Notes: generated from the sequence alone by a model not told the origin. A DNA stretch of 64,000 bases from [Clostridium] saccharolyticum WM1 (GCF_000144625.1 NC_014376.1:1178001-1242000); one strand, 5' to 3'. Shown: positions 1-9,559, counted from the first letter of the stretch. Numbers and translations are program-made.

Positions 1-70
1 CATATAGCTTTTCAAAATACGAAATCTGTGTTAGTATGAAAAAAACAGATGGATAAAAGGAGCGTTCGCC

Positions 71-1003
71 ATGCATGGAGTAGCCATAACAGATTTGATT
101 AAGAAGATGAATTTCCGGAACATGACTCCGGAGATTGATGCGGAAAAAATTGTGCTCAGCCATCCGGATGTCAACCGTCCGGCTTTGCAGCTGGCAGGAT
201 TTTTTGATCATTTTGACAACGAACGGGTGCAGATCATCGGTTATGTGGAGCAGGAATACATCAATCAGATGAATCATGAGAGAAAGCTTGAGATGTACGA
301 CAAGCTTTTATCCAGCCAGATCCCATGCCTGGTATACAGCCGGAGCCAGGCTCCTGATGAAGATATGCTGGCGTTTTGCAATCATTACGGTGTCCCATGC
401 CTTGTGTCAGATAAGACCACATCAGATCTCATGGCAGAGGTCATCCGCTGGCTTAAGGTGAAGCTGGCGCCATGCATCAGCATTCACGGGGTTTTGGTGG
501 ATGTGTTCGGTGAAGGTGTGCTGATCATGGGAGAGAGCGGGATCGGGAAAAGCGAGGCGGCGCTGGAACTTATAAAAAGAGGTCACCGTCTTGTGACCGA
601 TGACGTAGTGGAGATCCGCAAGGTTAGCGATGAGACGCTGATTGGAAGTGCCCCGGAGATTACCAGGCATTTTATTGAATTAAGAGGCATCGGCATCATT
701 GATGTCAAGACTCTCTTCGGTGTGGAGAGCGTAAAGGACACCCAGTCCATTGATATGGTGATCAAGCTGGAGGACTGGGATAGGGATAAGGAATACGACA
801 GAATGGGAATTGAAGACCAGTATACGGAATTTCTGGGAAACCGGGTGGTATGTCACTCCATTCCGGTACGTCCCGGGCGTAATCTGGCCATTATCGTTGA
901 ATCTGCTGCCGTCAATTACAGACAAAAGAAGATGGGGTACAACGCGGCTCAGGAATTATACAACCGCGTCCAGGCAAACCTTTCAAGAAAACAGGATGAT
1001 TGA
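71..1003 (+). CDS. hprK: HPr kinase/phosphorylase
   Basis: Bifunctional cytosolic enzyme that phosphorylates HPr-type proteins on Ser46 and reverses the reaction, controlling carbon catabolite repression. The 310-residue protein has the family's usual length. The N-terminal domain begins near residue 5 (VAITDLIKKMN). The P-loop GESGIGKS lies at about 154-161, preceded by the conserved SIHG near 138-141, and a DD pair follows near 177. An AAAGGAG site at 56-62 supports the ATG at 71. It opens the cluster hprK-murB-rapZ-whiA-HPr, and its stop overlaps the ribosome site of murB. The likely substrate, a Crh-like HPr, is encoded four genes downstream. Confidence 0.97.
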   Translation: MHGVAITDLIKKMNFRNMTPEIDAEKIVLSHPDVNRPALQLAGFFDHFDNERVQIIGYVEQEYINQMNHERKLEMYDKLLSSQIPCLVYSRSQAPDEDMLAFCNHYGVPCLVSDKTTSDLMAEVIRWLKVKLAPCISIHGVLVDVFGEGVLIMGESGIGKSEAALELIKRGHRLVTDDVVEIRKVSDETLIGSAPEITRHFIELRGIGIIDVKTLFGVESVKDTQSIDMVIKLEDWDRDKEYDRMGIEDQYTEFLGNRVVCHSIPVRPGRNLAIIVESAAVNYRQKKMGYNAAQELYNRVQANLSRKQDD

Positions 1004-1011
1004 GGTGTCTG

Positions 1012-1923
1012 ATGACTGGATTTTATGAAAAACTTCTTGGTGCAGCCGATAAGGACCATATAAAAATTGGGGAAGAGATGCGAAAGCATACCTCGTTCCG
1101 GGTGGGCGGCCCTGCCGCCTGCTTTGTGATTCCGGCAGATGAGACAGAGCTAAGCGGGGTTATGGCACTCTGCCGTGAGGAAGAGGTACCTTTTTTCATA
1201 CTGGGCAATGGAAGCAATCTTCTGGTTGGGGATGAAGGCTTTGACGGAGTGGTCATTTCCATGGATAGCTTCTGCAGTTGTCAGGTGAATAAGGAAACAG
1301 GGATTGTAACGGCCGGAGCCGGAGCGTCCCTGAAACGGATTGCACAGGAAGCTTATAAGGCTTCATTGACCGGCTTTGAGTTTGCAGCCGGAATCCCGGG
1401 CACCCTTGGGGGGGCCGTGGTGATGAACGCCGGAGCCTATGGTTCGGAGATGAAGGAAGTTCTTAAGTCTGTCAGAGTTATGACAGCCGGTGGAGAAGTG
1501 CGGGATCTGCCCGCTGACCAGCTTTCCTTGGGATACCGGACCAGTTGCATTATACCGAAGCAGTATGTTGTGCTGGAAGCAAGGATCCGTTTAAGAGATG
1601 GGGATGAGGTTTCCATTAAAAACCGGATGGATGAACTGGCAGGCAGAAGAAGAGAAAAGCAGCCTTTGGAATATCCAAGTGCTGGAAGTACTTTTAAGAG
1701 GCCGGAGGGGTATTTTGCCGGCAAGCTCATAGAGGAGGCAGGCTTAAGAGGATTTTCTCTTGGAGGTGCCCAGGTATCGGAGAAGCACTGCGGATTTGTC
1801 ATAAACAAGGATCACGCCACTGCTGCTGATATCAGAGACCTGTGTGAAGAGGTGAAAAAAAGGGTATTTAAGAATTCCGGAGTGGCTCTTGAGATGGAGG
1901 TAAAGACGCTGGGGAAGTTTTAG
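1012..1923 (+). CDS. murB: UDP-N-acetylenolpyruvoylglucosamine reductase
   Basis: FAD-dependent cytosolic enzyme that reduces UDP-GlcNAc-enolpyruvate to UDP-MurNAc in peptidoglycan synthesis. Visible motifs are the FAD-binding GNGSNLLVGDEGF, AGIPGTLGGAVVMNAGAYG, and the active-site segment YPSAGSTFKRP, whose serine is the usual proton donor. About 303 residues without the extra type I insertion suggests the short Firmicute (type II) form. I chose ATG 1012 because GAGGTG at 1002-1007 is correctly spaced; an in-frame TTG at 1000 lacks such a site. The site overlaps the hprK stop, so translation is probably coupled. Confidence 0.96.
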   Translation: MTGFYEKLLGAADKDHIKIGEEMRKHTSFRVGGPAACFVIPADETELSGVMALCREEEVPFFILGNGSNLLVGDEGFDGVVISMDSFCSCQVNKETGIVTAGAGASLKRIAQEAYKASLTGFEFAAGIPGTLGGAVVMNAGAYGSEMKEVLKSVRVMTAGGEVRDLPADQLSLGYRTSCIIPKQYVVLEARIRLRDGDEVSIKNRMDELAGRRREKQPLEYPSAGSTFKRPEGYFAGKLIEEAGLRGFSLGGAQVSEKHCGFVINKDHATAADIRDLCEEVKKRVFKNSGVALEMEVKTLGKF

Positions 1924-1942
1924 CGGTGCAAAGGAGAATAAT

Positions 1943-2824
1943 GTGAGGCTAGTCATTGTAACAGGCATGTCAGGTGCAGGAAAGACCCAGGCACTTAAGA
2001 TGCTGGAGGACATGGGATTTTATTGCGTGGATAATTTACCCATTCCCCTGATTGAAACATTTGCGGAGCTGACTTTAAGCAATCAGGCAGGAATCCGGAA
2101 CGCGGCTTTGGGGATCGATATCCGAAGCGGAGAGGATTTATCGGTATTAAACCGGATTTTTGATGAGTGGTCAAGAAACCGGGTACCCTTTGAAATACTC
2201 TTCCTGGATGCGGGGGATGAAACTTTGATCAAGCGCTATAAGGAAACCAGAAGAGCCCATCCCCTGGCGGCAGGAGGCAGGATTGACAGCGGGATCGAAA
2301 AAGAACGGGCAAAACTTGCGTTTTTAAAGGAAGTAGCGGATTATATCATTGATACCAGCCGACTTCTTACAAAGGAACTCAGGCAGGAATTGGAAAAAAT
2401 ATTTGTGAACCAGGAATCTTACCGGAATTTGTTTATCACCATTCTTTCTTTTGGGTTCAAGTATGGAATCCCATCGGATGCAGATCTGGTATTTGATGTA
2501 AGGTTCCTGCCAAATCCCTACTATTCAGAGGAGCTGCGGCCCAAAACCGGAGAAGAAAAAGAAGTGCGGGACTATGTGATGCAGCATGGGACCGCTGCCC
2601 TGTTTTTAGACAAGCTATACGACCTGCTGGAGTTTTTGATTCCCAATTATGTTTTGGAAGGAAAAAATCAGCTGGTGATTGCAATTGGCTGTACAGGAGG
2701 GAAACACCGGTCGGTCACCATTGCCAGGTCTGTTTACGACAGATTTAAGTCCAGGGAAGAATTTGGGATTAAGATGGAGCACCGGGACATCGACAAGGAT
2801 AATATACGGAAAAGGATGGTCTAG
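1943..2824 (+). CDS. rapZ: RNase adapter / nucleotide-binding protein RapZ (YvcJ family)
   Basis: P-loop protein of the RapZ/YvcJ family. In enterobacteria RapZ directs RNase E to GlmZ RNA; in Firmicutes the precise role is less clear. The Walker A GMSGAGKT sits at residues 8-15, followed by DNLP near 30-33, and the C-terminal half carries the conserved GCTGGKHRSV. The 293-residue length is normal. The start is GTG at 1943 behind AAAGGAG at 1931-1937; an ATG two bases upstream is out of frame and stops at once. It lies between murB and whiA, the usual Firmicute order. Confidence 0.95.
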   Translation: MRLVIVTGMSGAGKTQALKMLEDMGFYCVDNLPIPLIETFAELTLSNQAGIRNAALGIDIRSGEDLSVLNRIFDEWSRNRVPFEILFLDAGDETLIKRYKETRRAHPLAAGGRIDSGIEKERAKLAFLKEVADYIIDTSRLLTKELRQELEKIFVNQESYRNLFITILSFGFKYGIPSDADLVFDVRFLPNPYYSEELRPKTGEEKEVRDYVMQHGTAALFLDKLYDLLEFLIPNYVLEGKNQLVIAIGCTGGKHRSVTIARSVYDRFKSREEFGIKMEHRDIDKDNIRKRMV

Positions 2825-2826
2825 AC

Positions 2827-3795
2827 ATGTCATTTTCTTCCAAATTAAAAGAAGAGCTTTCCAGACAAATCAGTCCGGCAAGGCATTGCCAGATCGCAGA
2901 GATGGCCGCAATCATTAGTCTCTGCGGAAAAATAATCATATCGGAAGACGACCGTTATACGATCAAAATAAATACGGAAAATGTGGCAGTTGCAAGAAAG
3001 TACTTTACATTATTGAAAAAAACATTTAATATAAGTACTGATGTGTCCATTAGAAGAAATGCTTATTTAAATAAAAACCGTACCTATACGGTGACCATCC
3101 GGGAGCATGAAGAAGCGATCCGGGTTTTACACGCCACAAAGCTTCTTGATGAAAACGGGGAAATCGGGGAAAACTTAAATCTTGTCCGGAATGTGGTCAT
3201 CCAGCAGTCCTGCTGCAGAAGAGCATTCATCCGGGGGGCATTTCTCTCATCCGGGTCTTTAAGTGATCCTGAGAAGTTCTACCATTTTGAAATTGTATGT
3301 GCCACTGAGGCAAAAGCGGAACAGTTGAAGTCTATAATTGCAACCTTTGACCTTGAAGCAAAAATTGTGAAGAGAAAGCGCTATTTTGTGGTATATATAA
3401 AAGAAGGAAGCCAGATCGTAGATATCCTGAATGTTATGGAAGCGCCGGTGGCATTGATGGAGCTTGAGAATATCAGGATATTAAAAGACATGCGAAACAG
3501 TGTGAACCGACAGGTCAACTGTGAGACTGCCAATATTAATAAAACGGTATCAGCTGCGGTAAAGCAGATAGAAGATATAACTTATATCAGAGATACAATC
3601 GGACTTGATAATCTACCGGACAATCTAAGTGAAATTGCCAGGGAACGATTGGATAGGCCGGAAGCAACATTAAAAGAGCTTGGAGAAGCTCTGGACCCTC
3701 CTGTAGGCAAATCAGGAGTAAACCACCGACTTAGAAAGCTTTGCGACCTGGCAGGGCGGCTGCGCGGGACAGGCGCGAGCGGCGGGATGGAATAG
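2827..3795 (+). CDS. whiA: DNA-binding protein WhiA
   Basis: WhiA-family protein (322 residues): an N-terminal LAGLIDADG-homing-endonuclease-like fold without nuclease activity and a C-terminal helix-turn-helix. In Firmicutes it influences cell division and chromosome segregation. Support comes from the N terminus MSFSSKLKEEL, the CCRRAFIRGAFL segment near residues 131-142, and the C-terminal LKELGEALDPPVGKSGVNHR, the typical WhiA HTH sequence. It begins two bases after the rapZ stop with only a weak ribosome site, so coupling to rapZ is likely. Confidence 0.95.
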   Translation: MSFSSKLKEELSRQISPARHCQIAEMAAIISLCGKIIISEDDRYTIKINTENVAVARKYFTLLKKTFNISTDVSIRRNAYLNKNRTYTVTIREHEEAIRVLHATKLLDENGEIGENLNLVRNVVIQQSCCRRAFIRGAFLSSGSLSDPEKFYHFEIVCATEAKAEQLKSIIATFDLEAKIVKRKRYFVVYIKEGSQIVDILNVMEAPVALMELENIRILKDMRNSVNRQVNCETANINKTVSAAVKQIEDITYIRDTIGLDNLPDNLSEIARERLDRPEATLKELGEALDPPVGKSGVNHRLRKLCDLAGRLRGTGASGGME

Positions 3796-3824
3796 ATCCG
3801 TTCATAGGAATGAGGAGGATAATT

Positions 3825-4081
3825 ATGGTAAGAAAAACAGTCACCGTTGAACTTGCATCAGGATTAGAGGCAAGACCAGTTGCTATGCTGGTTCAGGTTG
3901 CCAGCCAGTATGAGAGCAACATTTATGTTGAAATTGATTCCAAGAGAGTCAATGCAAAGAGTATTATGGGCATGATGACTTTGGGACTTGCGGCGGAGAA
4001 CAGATTACGATCACTGCGGATGGAACCGATGAGGAACAGGCGATTTCCGAAATCGAAAAATACTTAAGTAATCATGAATGA
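3825..4081 (+). pseudogene. Crh-like HPr protein with Glu at position 15, broken by a one-base frameshift
   Basis: HPr-fold protein encoded right after whiA with a strong GAGGAGG site at 3812-3818. Ser46 (AKSIMG), the HprK target, is present. Residue 15, the histidine that accepts phosphate from enzyme I, is Glu (SGLEARP in place of SGxHARP). It therefore cannot carry phosphoryl groups in the PTS and resembles Bacillus Crh, which has Gln there. The frame breaks near 3995: GCGGCGGAGAAC needs one more G to continue as GEQITITADGTDEEQ and end at 4079-4081, giving a normal 85 residues. As read, the frame shifts and stops at 4067. The indel is in a G run, so a sequencing or assembly error is as likely as a real lesion. 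Confidence 0.85.
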
Positions 4082-4104
4082 TATGTGAAAAATACTGTGT
4101 TTTC

Positions 4105-4138
4105 GAGGCGGAGGCTCTGACAAGGGAGGCTCCGCTTC
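4105..4138 (+). terminator. Probable terminator after the hprK-HPr cluster
   Basis: A nine-base-pair stem (4105-4113 with 4130-4138, one G-U pair) has a 16-nt loop and sits 24 nt after the restored HPr stop. The following bases are only modestly T-rich, so it could be a weak terminator or a transcript-stabilising hairpin. Confidence 0.5.
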
Positions 4139-4361
4139 TTATATGTTCTCATGAAATGAAGGACAAATGGTTTTCCGTCTTATTCATTTGTGATACAATA
4201 GAAGAAAGCGTCTATTAACGTACTGCATTCGCCGATTGCCGCATTGCGGCACTTGGCTCATTGCTTTTATGGAATACGGTTCCCGAAAGCGATGAACGGT
4301 AGATTCGCAGGCTGCTCTGCGGATTTACGGCATACACAGGTAAAAAAGAAGGGAAAAACAG
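4139..4361 (+). other. Intergenic leader of dnaE
   Basis: About 220 bases without a convincing gene. A possible -10 (TACAAT, 4194-4199) lacks a good -35. A small nested hairpin (TGCCGC/GCGGCA, 4237-4251, extended by GCC/GGC) lies in the probable 5' untranslated region. No known riboswitch class was recognised. Confidence 0.4.
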
Positions 4362-7300
4362 ATGGCATTTACACATTTACACGTCCATACGGAATACAGC
4401 CTGTTAGATGGCTCCTGCAAGATAAAAGAGCTTGTGGCCAGAGCAAAGGAGCTTGGAATGGACAGCATGGCCATAACAGACCATGGGGTGATGTACGGCG
4501 TCATTGATTTTTACAGGGCGGCCAGGGAGGTGGGAATAAAGCCCATCATCGGATGTGAGGTATATGTGACATCCGGATCCAGGTTTGACCGGGAAACTGC
4601 CGGCGGCGAAGACCGGTATTATCATCTGGTTTTATTGGCGGAGAACAACCAGGGCTATCAGAACCTGATGAAGATTGTTTCAAAGGGCTTTGTGGATGGA
4701 TTTTATTATAAACCGAGAGTGGATTATGAGGTTTTAAGGGAATACAGCGAAGGGATTATTGCATTAAGCGCCTGCCTGGCGGGAGAGGTACAGAGACTGG
4801 TGAGCCGCGGCCTGTATGAAAAAGGCATGGAAGCAGCCCTTCGCTATCAGGAGATATTCGGGAAGGAAAATTTCTTCCTGGAGCTTCAGGATCACGGAAT
4901 CCCGGCCCAAAACACGGTAAACCAGGGCCTTCTGCGGATGAGCCATGAAACCGGAATCCAGCTGGTAGCCACCAATGATATCCACTATACCTATGCGGAG
5001 GATGCCACGCCCCATGACATCCTGTTATGCATCCAGACCGGAAAAAAGGTGGCTGATGAGAACCGTATGCGTTATGAGGGCGGTCAGTATTACTGCAAAT
5101 CAGAGGATGAGATGCGGACGCTTTTCTCCTATGCAGGAGAAGCCATTGACAACACCCACAGGATTGCAGAGCGCTGCAATGTGGAAATTGAGTTTGGCGT
5201 GACCAAGCTGCCCAAGTATGATGTTCCGGAAGGCTATGATTCCTGGTCGTATTTAAACAAGCTTTGCCTGGATGGCTTTCACCGTCATTATCCCCTGGAT
5301 GACGGAACATTAAAGGAGAGACTTGACTATGAGCTGGACGTCATTCACTCCATGGGATATGTGGACTATTTCCTGATTGTCTGGGATTTCATCCATTATG
5401 CCAGATCACAGGACATCATCGTGGGGCCTGGCCGGGGCTCTGCGGCCGGAAGCATTGTATCCTACTGCCTGGGGATTACCAACATTGATCCGATCCGCTA
5501 CAATCTGCTGTTCGAGCGGTTCTTGAATCCGGAGCGGATTTCCATGCCGGATATTGATGTTGATTTCTGCTTTGAACGGCGCCAGGAAGTCATTGACTAT
5601 GTAGTTCAGAAATACGGCAAGGATCAGGTGGTTCAGATCGTGACCTTTGGTACCCTGGCAGCCAAAGGTGTGGTGAGAGACGTGGGAAGGGTACTGGACA
5701 TGTCCTATGCCCGGTGCGATTCCATAGCAAAGATGATTCCTGGAGACCTTGGAATGACCCTTGAAAAGGCCTTAAGGCAAAGCCCTGACTTAAGAAATGC
5801 GTACGAGGGGGACCCTGAGGTAAAGTACCTTATTGATATGTCCATGCGTCTGGAGGGACTGCCCAGGCATACATCCATGCATGCGGCCGGTGTCGTGATC
5901 AGCAGGACCTCTGTTGATGAATATGTTCCCCTTTCCAGGGCAGCGGACGGAACCATTACCACGCAGTTTCCCATGACGACACTGGAAGAACTGGGACTTT
6001 TAAAAATGGATTTCCTGGGGCTCCGGACTCTGACGGTTATCCAGAATGCGGTGAAAGCTATAGAAAAAAACAGGAATTTAAGTCTGGATATGGACCGGAT
6101 CGATTATAATGATAAGGCAGTCTTGGATTCCATTGGCACCGGAAGGGATGACGGGGTGTTCCAGTTGGAAAGCTCCGGTATGAAGAGCTTTATGAAGGAG
6201 CTGAAGCCGGAGAGCCTGGAAGATATCATTGCCGGAATCTCTCTTTACCGTCCGGGCCCCATGGATTTTATTCCCAAGTATTTAAAAGGAAAAAACGACC
6301 GGAGTTCCATTACTTATGAATGCAAACAGCTGGAACCGATCTTAAATCCCACCTATGGCTGTATCGTATACCAGGAGCAGGTCATGCAGATCGTAAGGGA
6401 TTTGGCCGGCTATACCATGGGACGCAGTGACCTGGTGCGCAGAGCGATGTCCAAGAAGAAGACCTATGTCATGGAAAAGGAGCGGCAGAATTTTGTCTAT
6501 GGCAATCCGGAGGAAGAGGTAACAGGATGCATCTCCAATGGAATTGATGAAAAAATCGCTAACCAGATTTATGATGAAATGATCGATTTTGCCAAATATG
6601 CCTTTAACAAGTCTCATGCGGCAGCTTATGCAGTGGTATCTTATCAGACTGCCTTCCTAAAGTATTATTACCCTGAGGAATTTATGGCAGCTCTTCTTAC
6701 TTCGGTTATGGATAATGTTTCAAAGGTATCGGAATATATATTAAGCTGCAGACAGATGGGGATACCGATCCTTCCACCGGATATCAATGAAGGGGAAAGC
6801 GGATTTTCCGTTTCAGGAAGATCCATCCGCTATGGCCTGTCAGCCATTAAGAGCGTTGGAAAATCTGTGGTGGAGCTTATCGTGGCAGAACGGGAACAAA
6901 ATGGTCTGTTTCACGATATGGAAGACTTTATTGACCGTATGAGCAATAAAGAGGTCAATAAAAGAACTCTGGAAAATTTCATAAAATCCGGAGCTTTGGA
7001 TACTCTCCCAGGTACAAGGAAGCAAAAGCTTCTGACCGCACCGGAGCTTTTGGAGCAGAGAAGCAAGGAACGGAAGAACACCATGGAAGGCCAGATGACT
7101 CTGTTTGATATTGCAGGAGAAGAAGAAAAGACTCATTTTCAGGTCACCTTCCCTGATGTGGGGGAATTCTTAAAGGAAGACCTTCTGGCATTTGAAAAAG
7201 AGACTCTTGGCATTTATTTAAGCGGCCATCCAATGGAAGCCTATGAAACCACCTGGAGGAACCATATCACCGCAACTACGATTGAGTTTGTAGTGGACGA

Positions 7301-7844
7301 GGAAACAGGAAAGGCCGGTGTTCCGGATGGTTCCTACGTGACAGTGGGAGGCATGATTACCGGAAAGACCGTAAAGACTACCAGAAACAACAAAATGATG
7401 GCATTCATCACCCTGGAGGACCTGGCCGGAGCTGTGGAGGTGATCGTATTTCCAAAGGATTATGAAAGCAAAAGAGAACTTTTTGCGGAAGATTCCAAGG
7501 TATTCATTCAGGGAAGAGTATCGGTGGGAGAGGATCCGGTAGGAAAGCTGATCTGTGAGCGTGTGATCCCATTTTCAGCCCTGCCCAAGGAACTGTGGCT
7601 GAAGTTTCCTGATAAGGAATCCTATATGGCAGTGGAAAAGGAGATCTTAGATGATTTAAAGGAATCGGAAGGCGATGATTCTGTCATTATTTATCTGGAA
7701 AAAGAGCGTGCCAGAAAGGTTCTGCCGTCCAACAGGAACGTCAATGCGGCAGACGGACTCATCAATTTCCTGATAAAAAAACTTGGTGAAAAAAATGTCA
7801 GACTTGTAGAAAAAAAACTTGAAAAGATTGGTAAAATGAATTAG
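4362..7844 (+). CDS. dnaE: DNA polymerase III subunit alpha (DnaE type)
   Basis: C-family replicative polymerase of 1160 residues. The N-terminal PHP domain begins at residue 4 with HLHVHTEYSLLDGS. The palm has the catalytic pair in PDIDVDF (Asp397 and Asp399). The HhH and OB-fold regions follow, the OB part around VTVGGMITGKTVKTTRN. The PHP domain is continuous with no inserted exonuclease, so this is DnaE rather than PolC. It is preceded by AGAAGGGA and stands alone, with pfkA following after 64 bases. The pairing dnaE-pfkA is common in Clostridia. Confidence 0.97.
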   Translation: MAFTHLHVHTEYSLLDGSCKIKELVARAKELGMDSMAITDHGVMYGVIDFYRAAREVGIKPIIGCEVYVTSGSRFDRETAGGEDRYYHLVLLAENNQGYQNLMKIVSKGFVDGFYYKPRVDYEVLREYSEGIIALSACLAGEVQRLVSRGLYEKGMEAALRYQEIFGKENFFLELQDHGIPAQNTVNQGLLRMSHETGIQLVATNDIHYTYAEDATPHDILLCIQTGKKVADENRMRYEGGQYYCKSEDEMRTLFSYAGEAIDNTHRIAERCNVEIEFGVTKLPKYDVPEGYDSWSYLNKLCLDGFHRHYPLDDGTLKERLDYELDVIHSMGYVDYFLIVWDFIHYARSQDIIVGPGRGSAAGSIVSYCLGITNIDPIRYNLLFERFLNPERISMPDIDVDFCFERRQEVIDYVVQKYGKDQVVQIVTFGTLAAKGVVRDVGRVLDMSYARCDSIAKMIPGDLGMTLEKALRQSPDLRNAYEGDPEVKYLIDMSMRLEGLPRHTSMHAAGVVISRTSVDEYVPLSRAADGTITTQFPMTTLEELGLLKMDFLGLRTLTVIQNAVKAIEKNRNLSLDMDRIDYNDKAVLDSIGTGRDDGVFQLESSGMKSFMKELKPESLEDIIAGISLYRPGPMDFIPKYLKGKNDRSSITYECKQLEPILNPTYGCIVYQEQVMQIVRDLAGYTMGRSDLVRRAMSKKKTYVMEKERQNFVYGNPEEEVTGCISNGIDEKIANQIYDEMIDFAKYAFNKSHAAAYAVVSYQTAFLKYYYPEEFMAALLTSVMDNVSKVSEYILSCRQMGIPILPPDINEGESGFSVSGRSIRYGLSAIKSVGKSVVELIVAEREQNGLFHDMEDFIDRMSNKEVNKRTLENFIKSGALDTLPGTRKQKLLTAPELLEQRSKERKNTMEGQMTLFDIAGEEEKTHFQVTFPDVGEFLKEDLLAFEKETLGIYLSGHPMEAYETTWRNHITATTIEFVVDEETGKAGVPDGSYVTVGGMITGKTVKTTRNNKMMAFITLEDLAGAVEVIVFPKDYESKRELFAEDSKVFIQGRVSVGEDPVGKLICERVIPFSALPKELWLKFPDKESYMAVEKEILDDLKESEGDDSVIIYLEKERARKVLPSNRNVNAADGLINFLIKKLGEKNVRLVEKKLEKIGKMN

Positions 7845-7908
7845 AATACAACGTGTATGCAATGAGAAACCTACTAAATAGATATCCGTGAAACAGGAGG
7901 AAGCTACT

Positions 7909-8883
7909 ATGGCAAAACAAGTGAAAACTATCGGCGTATTAACCAGCGGCGGCGATGCACCAGGTATGAATGCTGCGATCCGTGCTATTGTCAGGACTGC
8001 AATCCATAAGGGATTGGAAGTAAAGGGGATCATGAGGGGATACGCAGGCCTTCTGCAGGAAGAAATCGTTGATATGAACAGCACCAGTGTATCCGATATC
8101 ATCCATCGCGGCGGAACCGTTTTATATACAGCCAGATGCCAGGAGTTTACCACTGCCGATGGGCAGAAGAAAGGCGCCGAGATCTGCAGAAAGCATAATA
8201 TTGACGGCATAGTGGTGATTGGAGGAGACGGTTCCTTCCGGGGAGCAGGAAAGCTTTCTGCCCTTGGGATCAATACCATCGGACTTCCCGGAACCATTGA
8301 TTTAGATATTGCCTGTACCGATTATACCATTGGCTTTGATACAGCTGTCAACACAGCCATGGAGGCCATTGACAAGGTACGGGATACATCCACTTCCCAT
8401 GAACGCTGCAGCATCATTGAGGTAATGGGACGTAATGCAGGGTATATTGCTCTTTGGTGCGGTTTTGCCAACGGTGCAGAAGACATCCTCTTGCCGGAGC
8501 GCTATGACGGGGATGAGCAGGCCCTCATTAACCGTATTATTGAGAACAGAAAGAGGGGCAAAAAGCACCACATCATCATCAATGCAGAGGGGATCGGCCA
8601 CTCTTCCTCCATGGCTAAGCGGATTGAAGCGGCAACAGGCATTGAGACCAGAGCCACCATACTGGGCCACATGCAGAGGGGCGGCGCACCTACCTGTAAG
8701 GACCGTGTCTATGCTTCTATTATGGGCGCAAAGGCAGTGGAACTTCTTTGTGAGGGAAAGAGCAACCGTGTAATCGGCTATAAGCATGGAGAGTTCGTAG
8801 ATTTCGATATTCAGGAAGCCCTTAGTATGACAAAGGATATTCCGGAAGACCAGTTTCAGATCTCAAAGATGCTTGTAAGGTAA
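7909..8883 (+). CDS. pfkA: ATP-dependent 6-phosphofructokinase
   Basis: Glycolytic enzyme converting fructose 6-phosphate and ATP to fructose 1,6-bisphosphate; 324 residues, the usual bacterial PfkA length. Motifs are TSGGDAPGMNAAIR at the N terminus, GGDGSFRGA for ATP binding, PGTIDLD around the catalytic aspartate, and MGRNAGYIA. Gly in GGDGS and PGTID, rather than Asp/Lys, points to ATP and not pyrophosphate as donor. The usual TIDND motif reads TIDLD here. The start is ATG 7909 behind CAGGAGG at 7894-7900; an earlier in-frame start at 7888 has no ribosome site. Confidence 0.95.
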   Translation: MAKQVKTIGVLTSGGDAPGMNAAIRAIVRTAIHKGLEVKGIMRGYAGLLQEEIVDMNSTSVSDIIHRGGTVLYTARCQEFTTADGQKKGAEICRKHNIDGIVVIGGDGSFRGAGKLSALGINTIGLPGTIDLDIACTDYTIGFDTAVNTAMEAIDKVRDTSTSHERCSIIEVMGRNAGYIALWCGFANGAEDILLPERYDGDEQALINRIIENRKRGKKHHIIINAEGIGHSSSMAKRIEAATGIETRATILGHMQRGGAPTCKDRVYASIMGAKAVELLCEGKSNRVIGYKHGEFVDFDIQEALSMTKDIPEDQFQISKMLVR

Positions 8884-8887
8884 TATT

Positions 8888-9481
8888 ATGGAATATACAT
8901 CAATCAGGAAAAATTTTGAAAAGCACGGATTTTCCACACAGCTTTTCCGGACAAAAGAAGAAGCCCGGGATTATCTTGTGGAAATCCTACATAATCAGAC
9001 CATTGGATTTGGCGGAAGTGTGACCCTTCTGGAGATGGGACTATATGAAGCGCTGCAGCAGAACAATGCCGTGGTATGGCACAATAAAGTACCTTCCAGA
9101 GATGTAAGGCGTATGGCCGGTTGTGCAAACATCTATATAACCAGTGCCAATGCAGTAACGGAAGCGGGACAGATCGTAAATATTGATGGGACGGGAAACC
9201 GTGTTGCCATGACCTCTTTCGGGCCCCAGACCTGTTACTATGTAGTGGGCAGGAATAAAATTACCCCGAACCTGGATGAAGCCGTCTTCCGGTGCAGGAA
9301 TGTGGCAGCCCCGCAAAACGCCAGGAGAATCAATGCAAAGACGCCTTGTGCCATAAATGGAGACAAGTGCTATGACTGCAATAGTCCCGGCCGGATCTGC
9401 CGCATTACAACTGTCATTGACAGGGCTCCTATGGGCATGAACTGCGAAATCATTTTTGTGGATGAGGCATTGGGATTTTAA
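8888..9481 (+). CDS. LUD-domain (lactate utilisation protein C/YkgG-like) protein
   Basis: A 197-residue protein of the LUD (DUF162) family. It has the GFGGSVTLLEMG segment near residues 40-51, SANAVTEAGQIVNIDGTGNR, and FGPQTCYYVVGRNKI. Relatives in lactate oxidation systems (LutC/YkgG) lack the cofactor-binding partners seen here only as a cysteine-rich C terminus (CAINGDKCYDCNSPGRIC, about residues 157-174), which could bind a metal or Fe-S cluster. It follows pfkA by four bases and is probably cotranscribed. No lutA or lutB partner is nearby, so its substrate is unknown. Confidence 0.85.
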   Translation: MEYTSIRKNFEKHGFSTQLFRTKEEARDYLVEILHNQTIGFGGSVTLLEMGLYEALQQNNAVVWHNKVPSRDVRRMAGCANIYITSANAVTEAGQIVNIDGTGNRVAMTSFGPQTCYYVVGRNKITPNLDEAVFRCRNVAAPQNARRINAKTPCAINGDKCYDCNSPGRICRITTVIDRAPMGMNCEIIFVDEALGF

Positions 9482-9492
9482 TATCAGAAAAC

Positions 9493-9548
9493 AGGCGGGA
9501 GCAAACGGGATTTTCAGTAAATCCCCGGCTGCATCTCGCCCTTTTTTT
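9493..9548 (+). terminator. Rho-independent terminator after the LUD gene
   Basis: A GGCGGGAGCA/TGCATCTCGCC outer stem encloses an inner GGGATTT/AAATCCC hairpin and is followed by CTTTTTTT at 9541-9548. It ends the pfkA-LUD transcript. Confidence 0.85.
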
Positions 9549-9559
9549 AAGCGGGGAAG

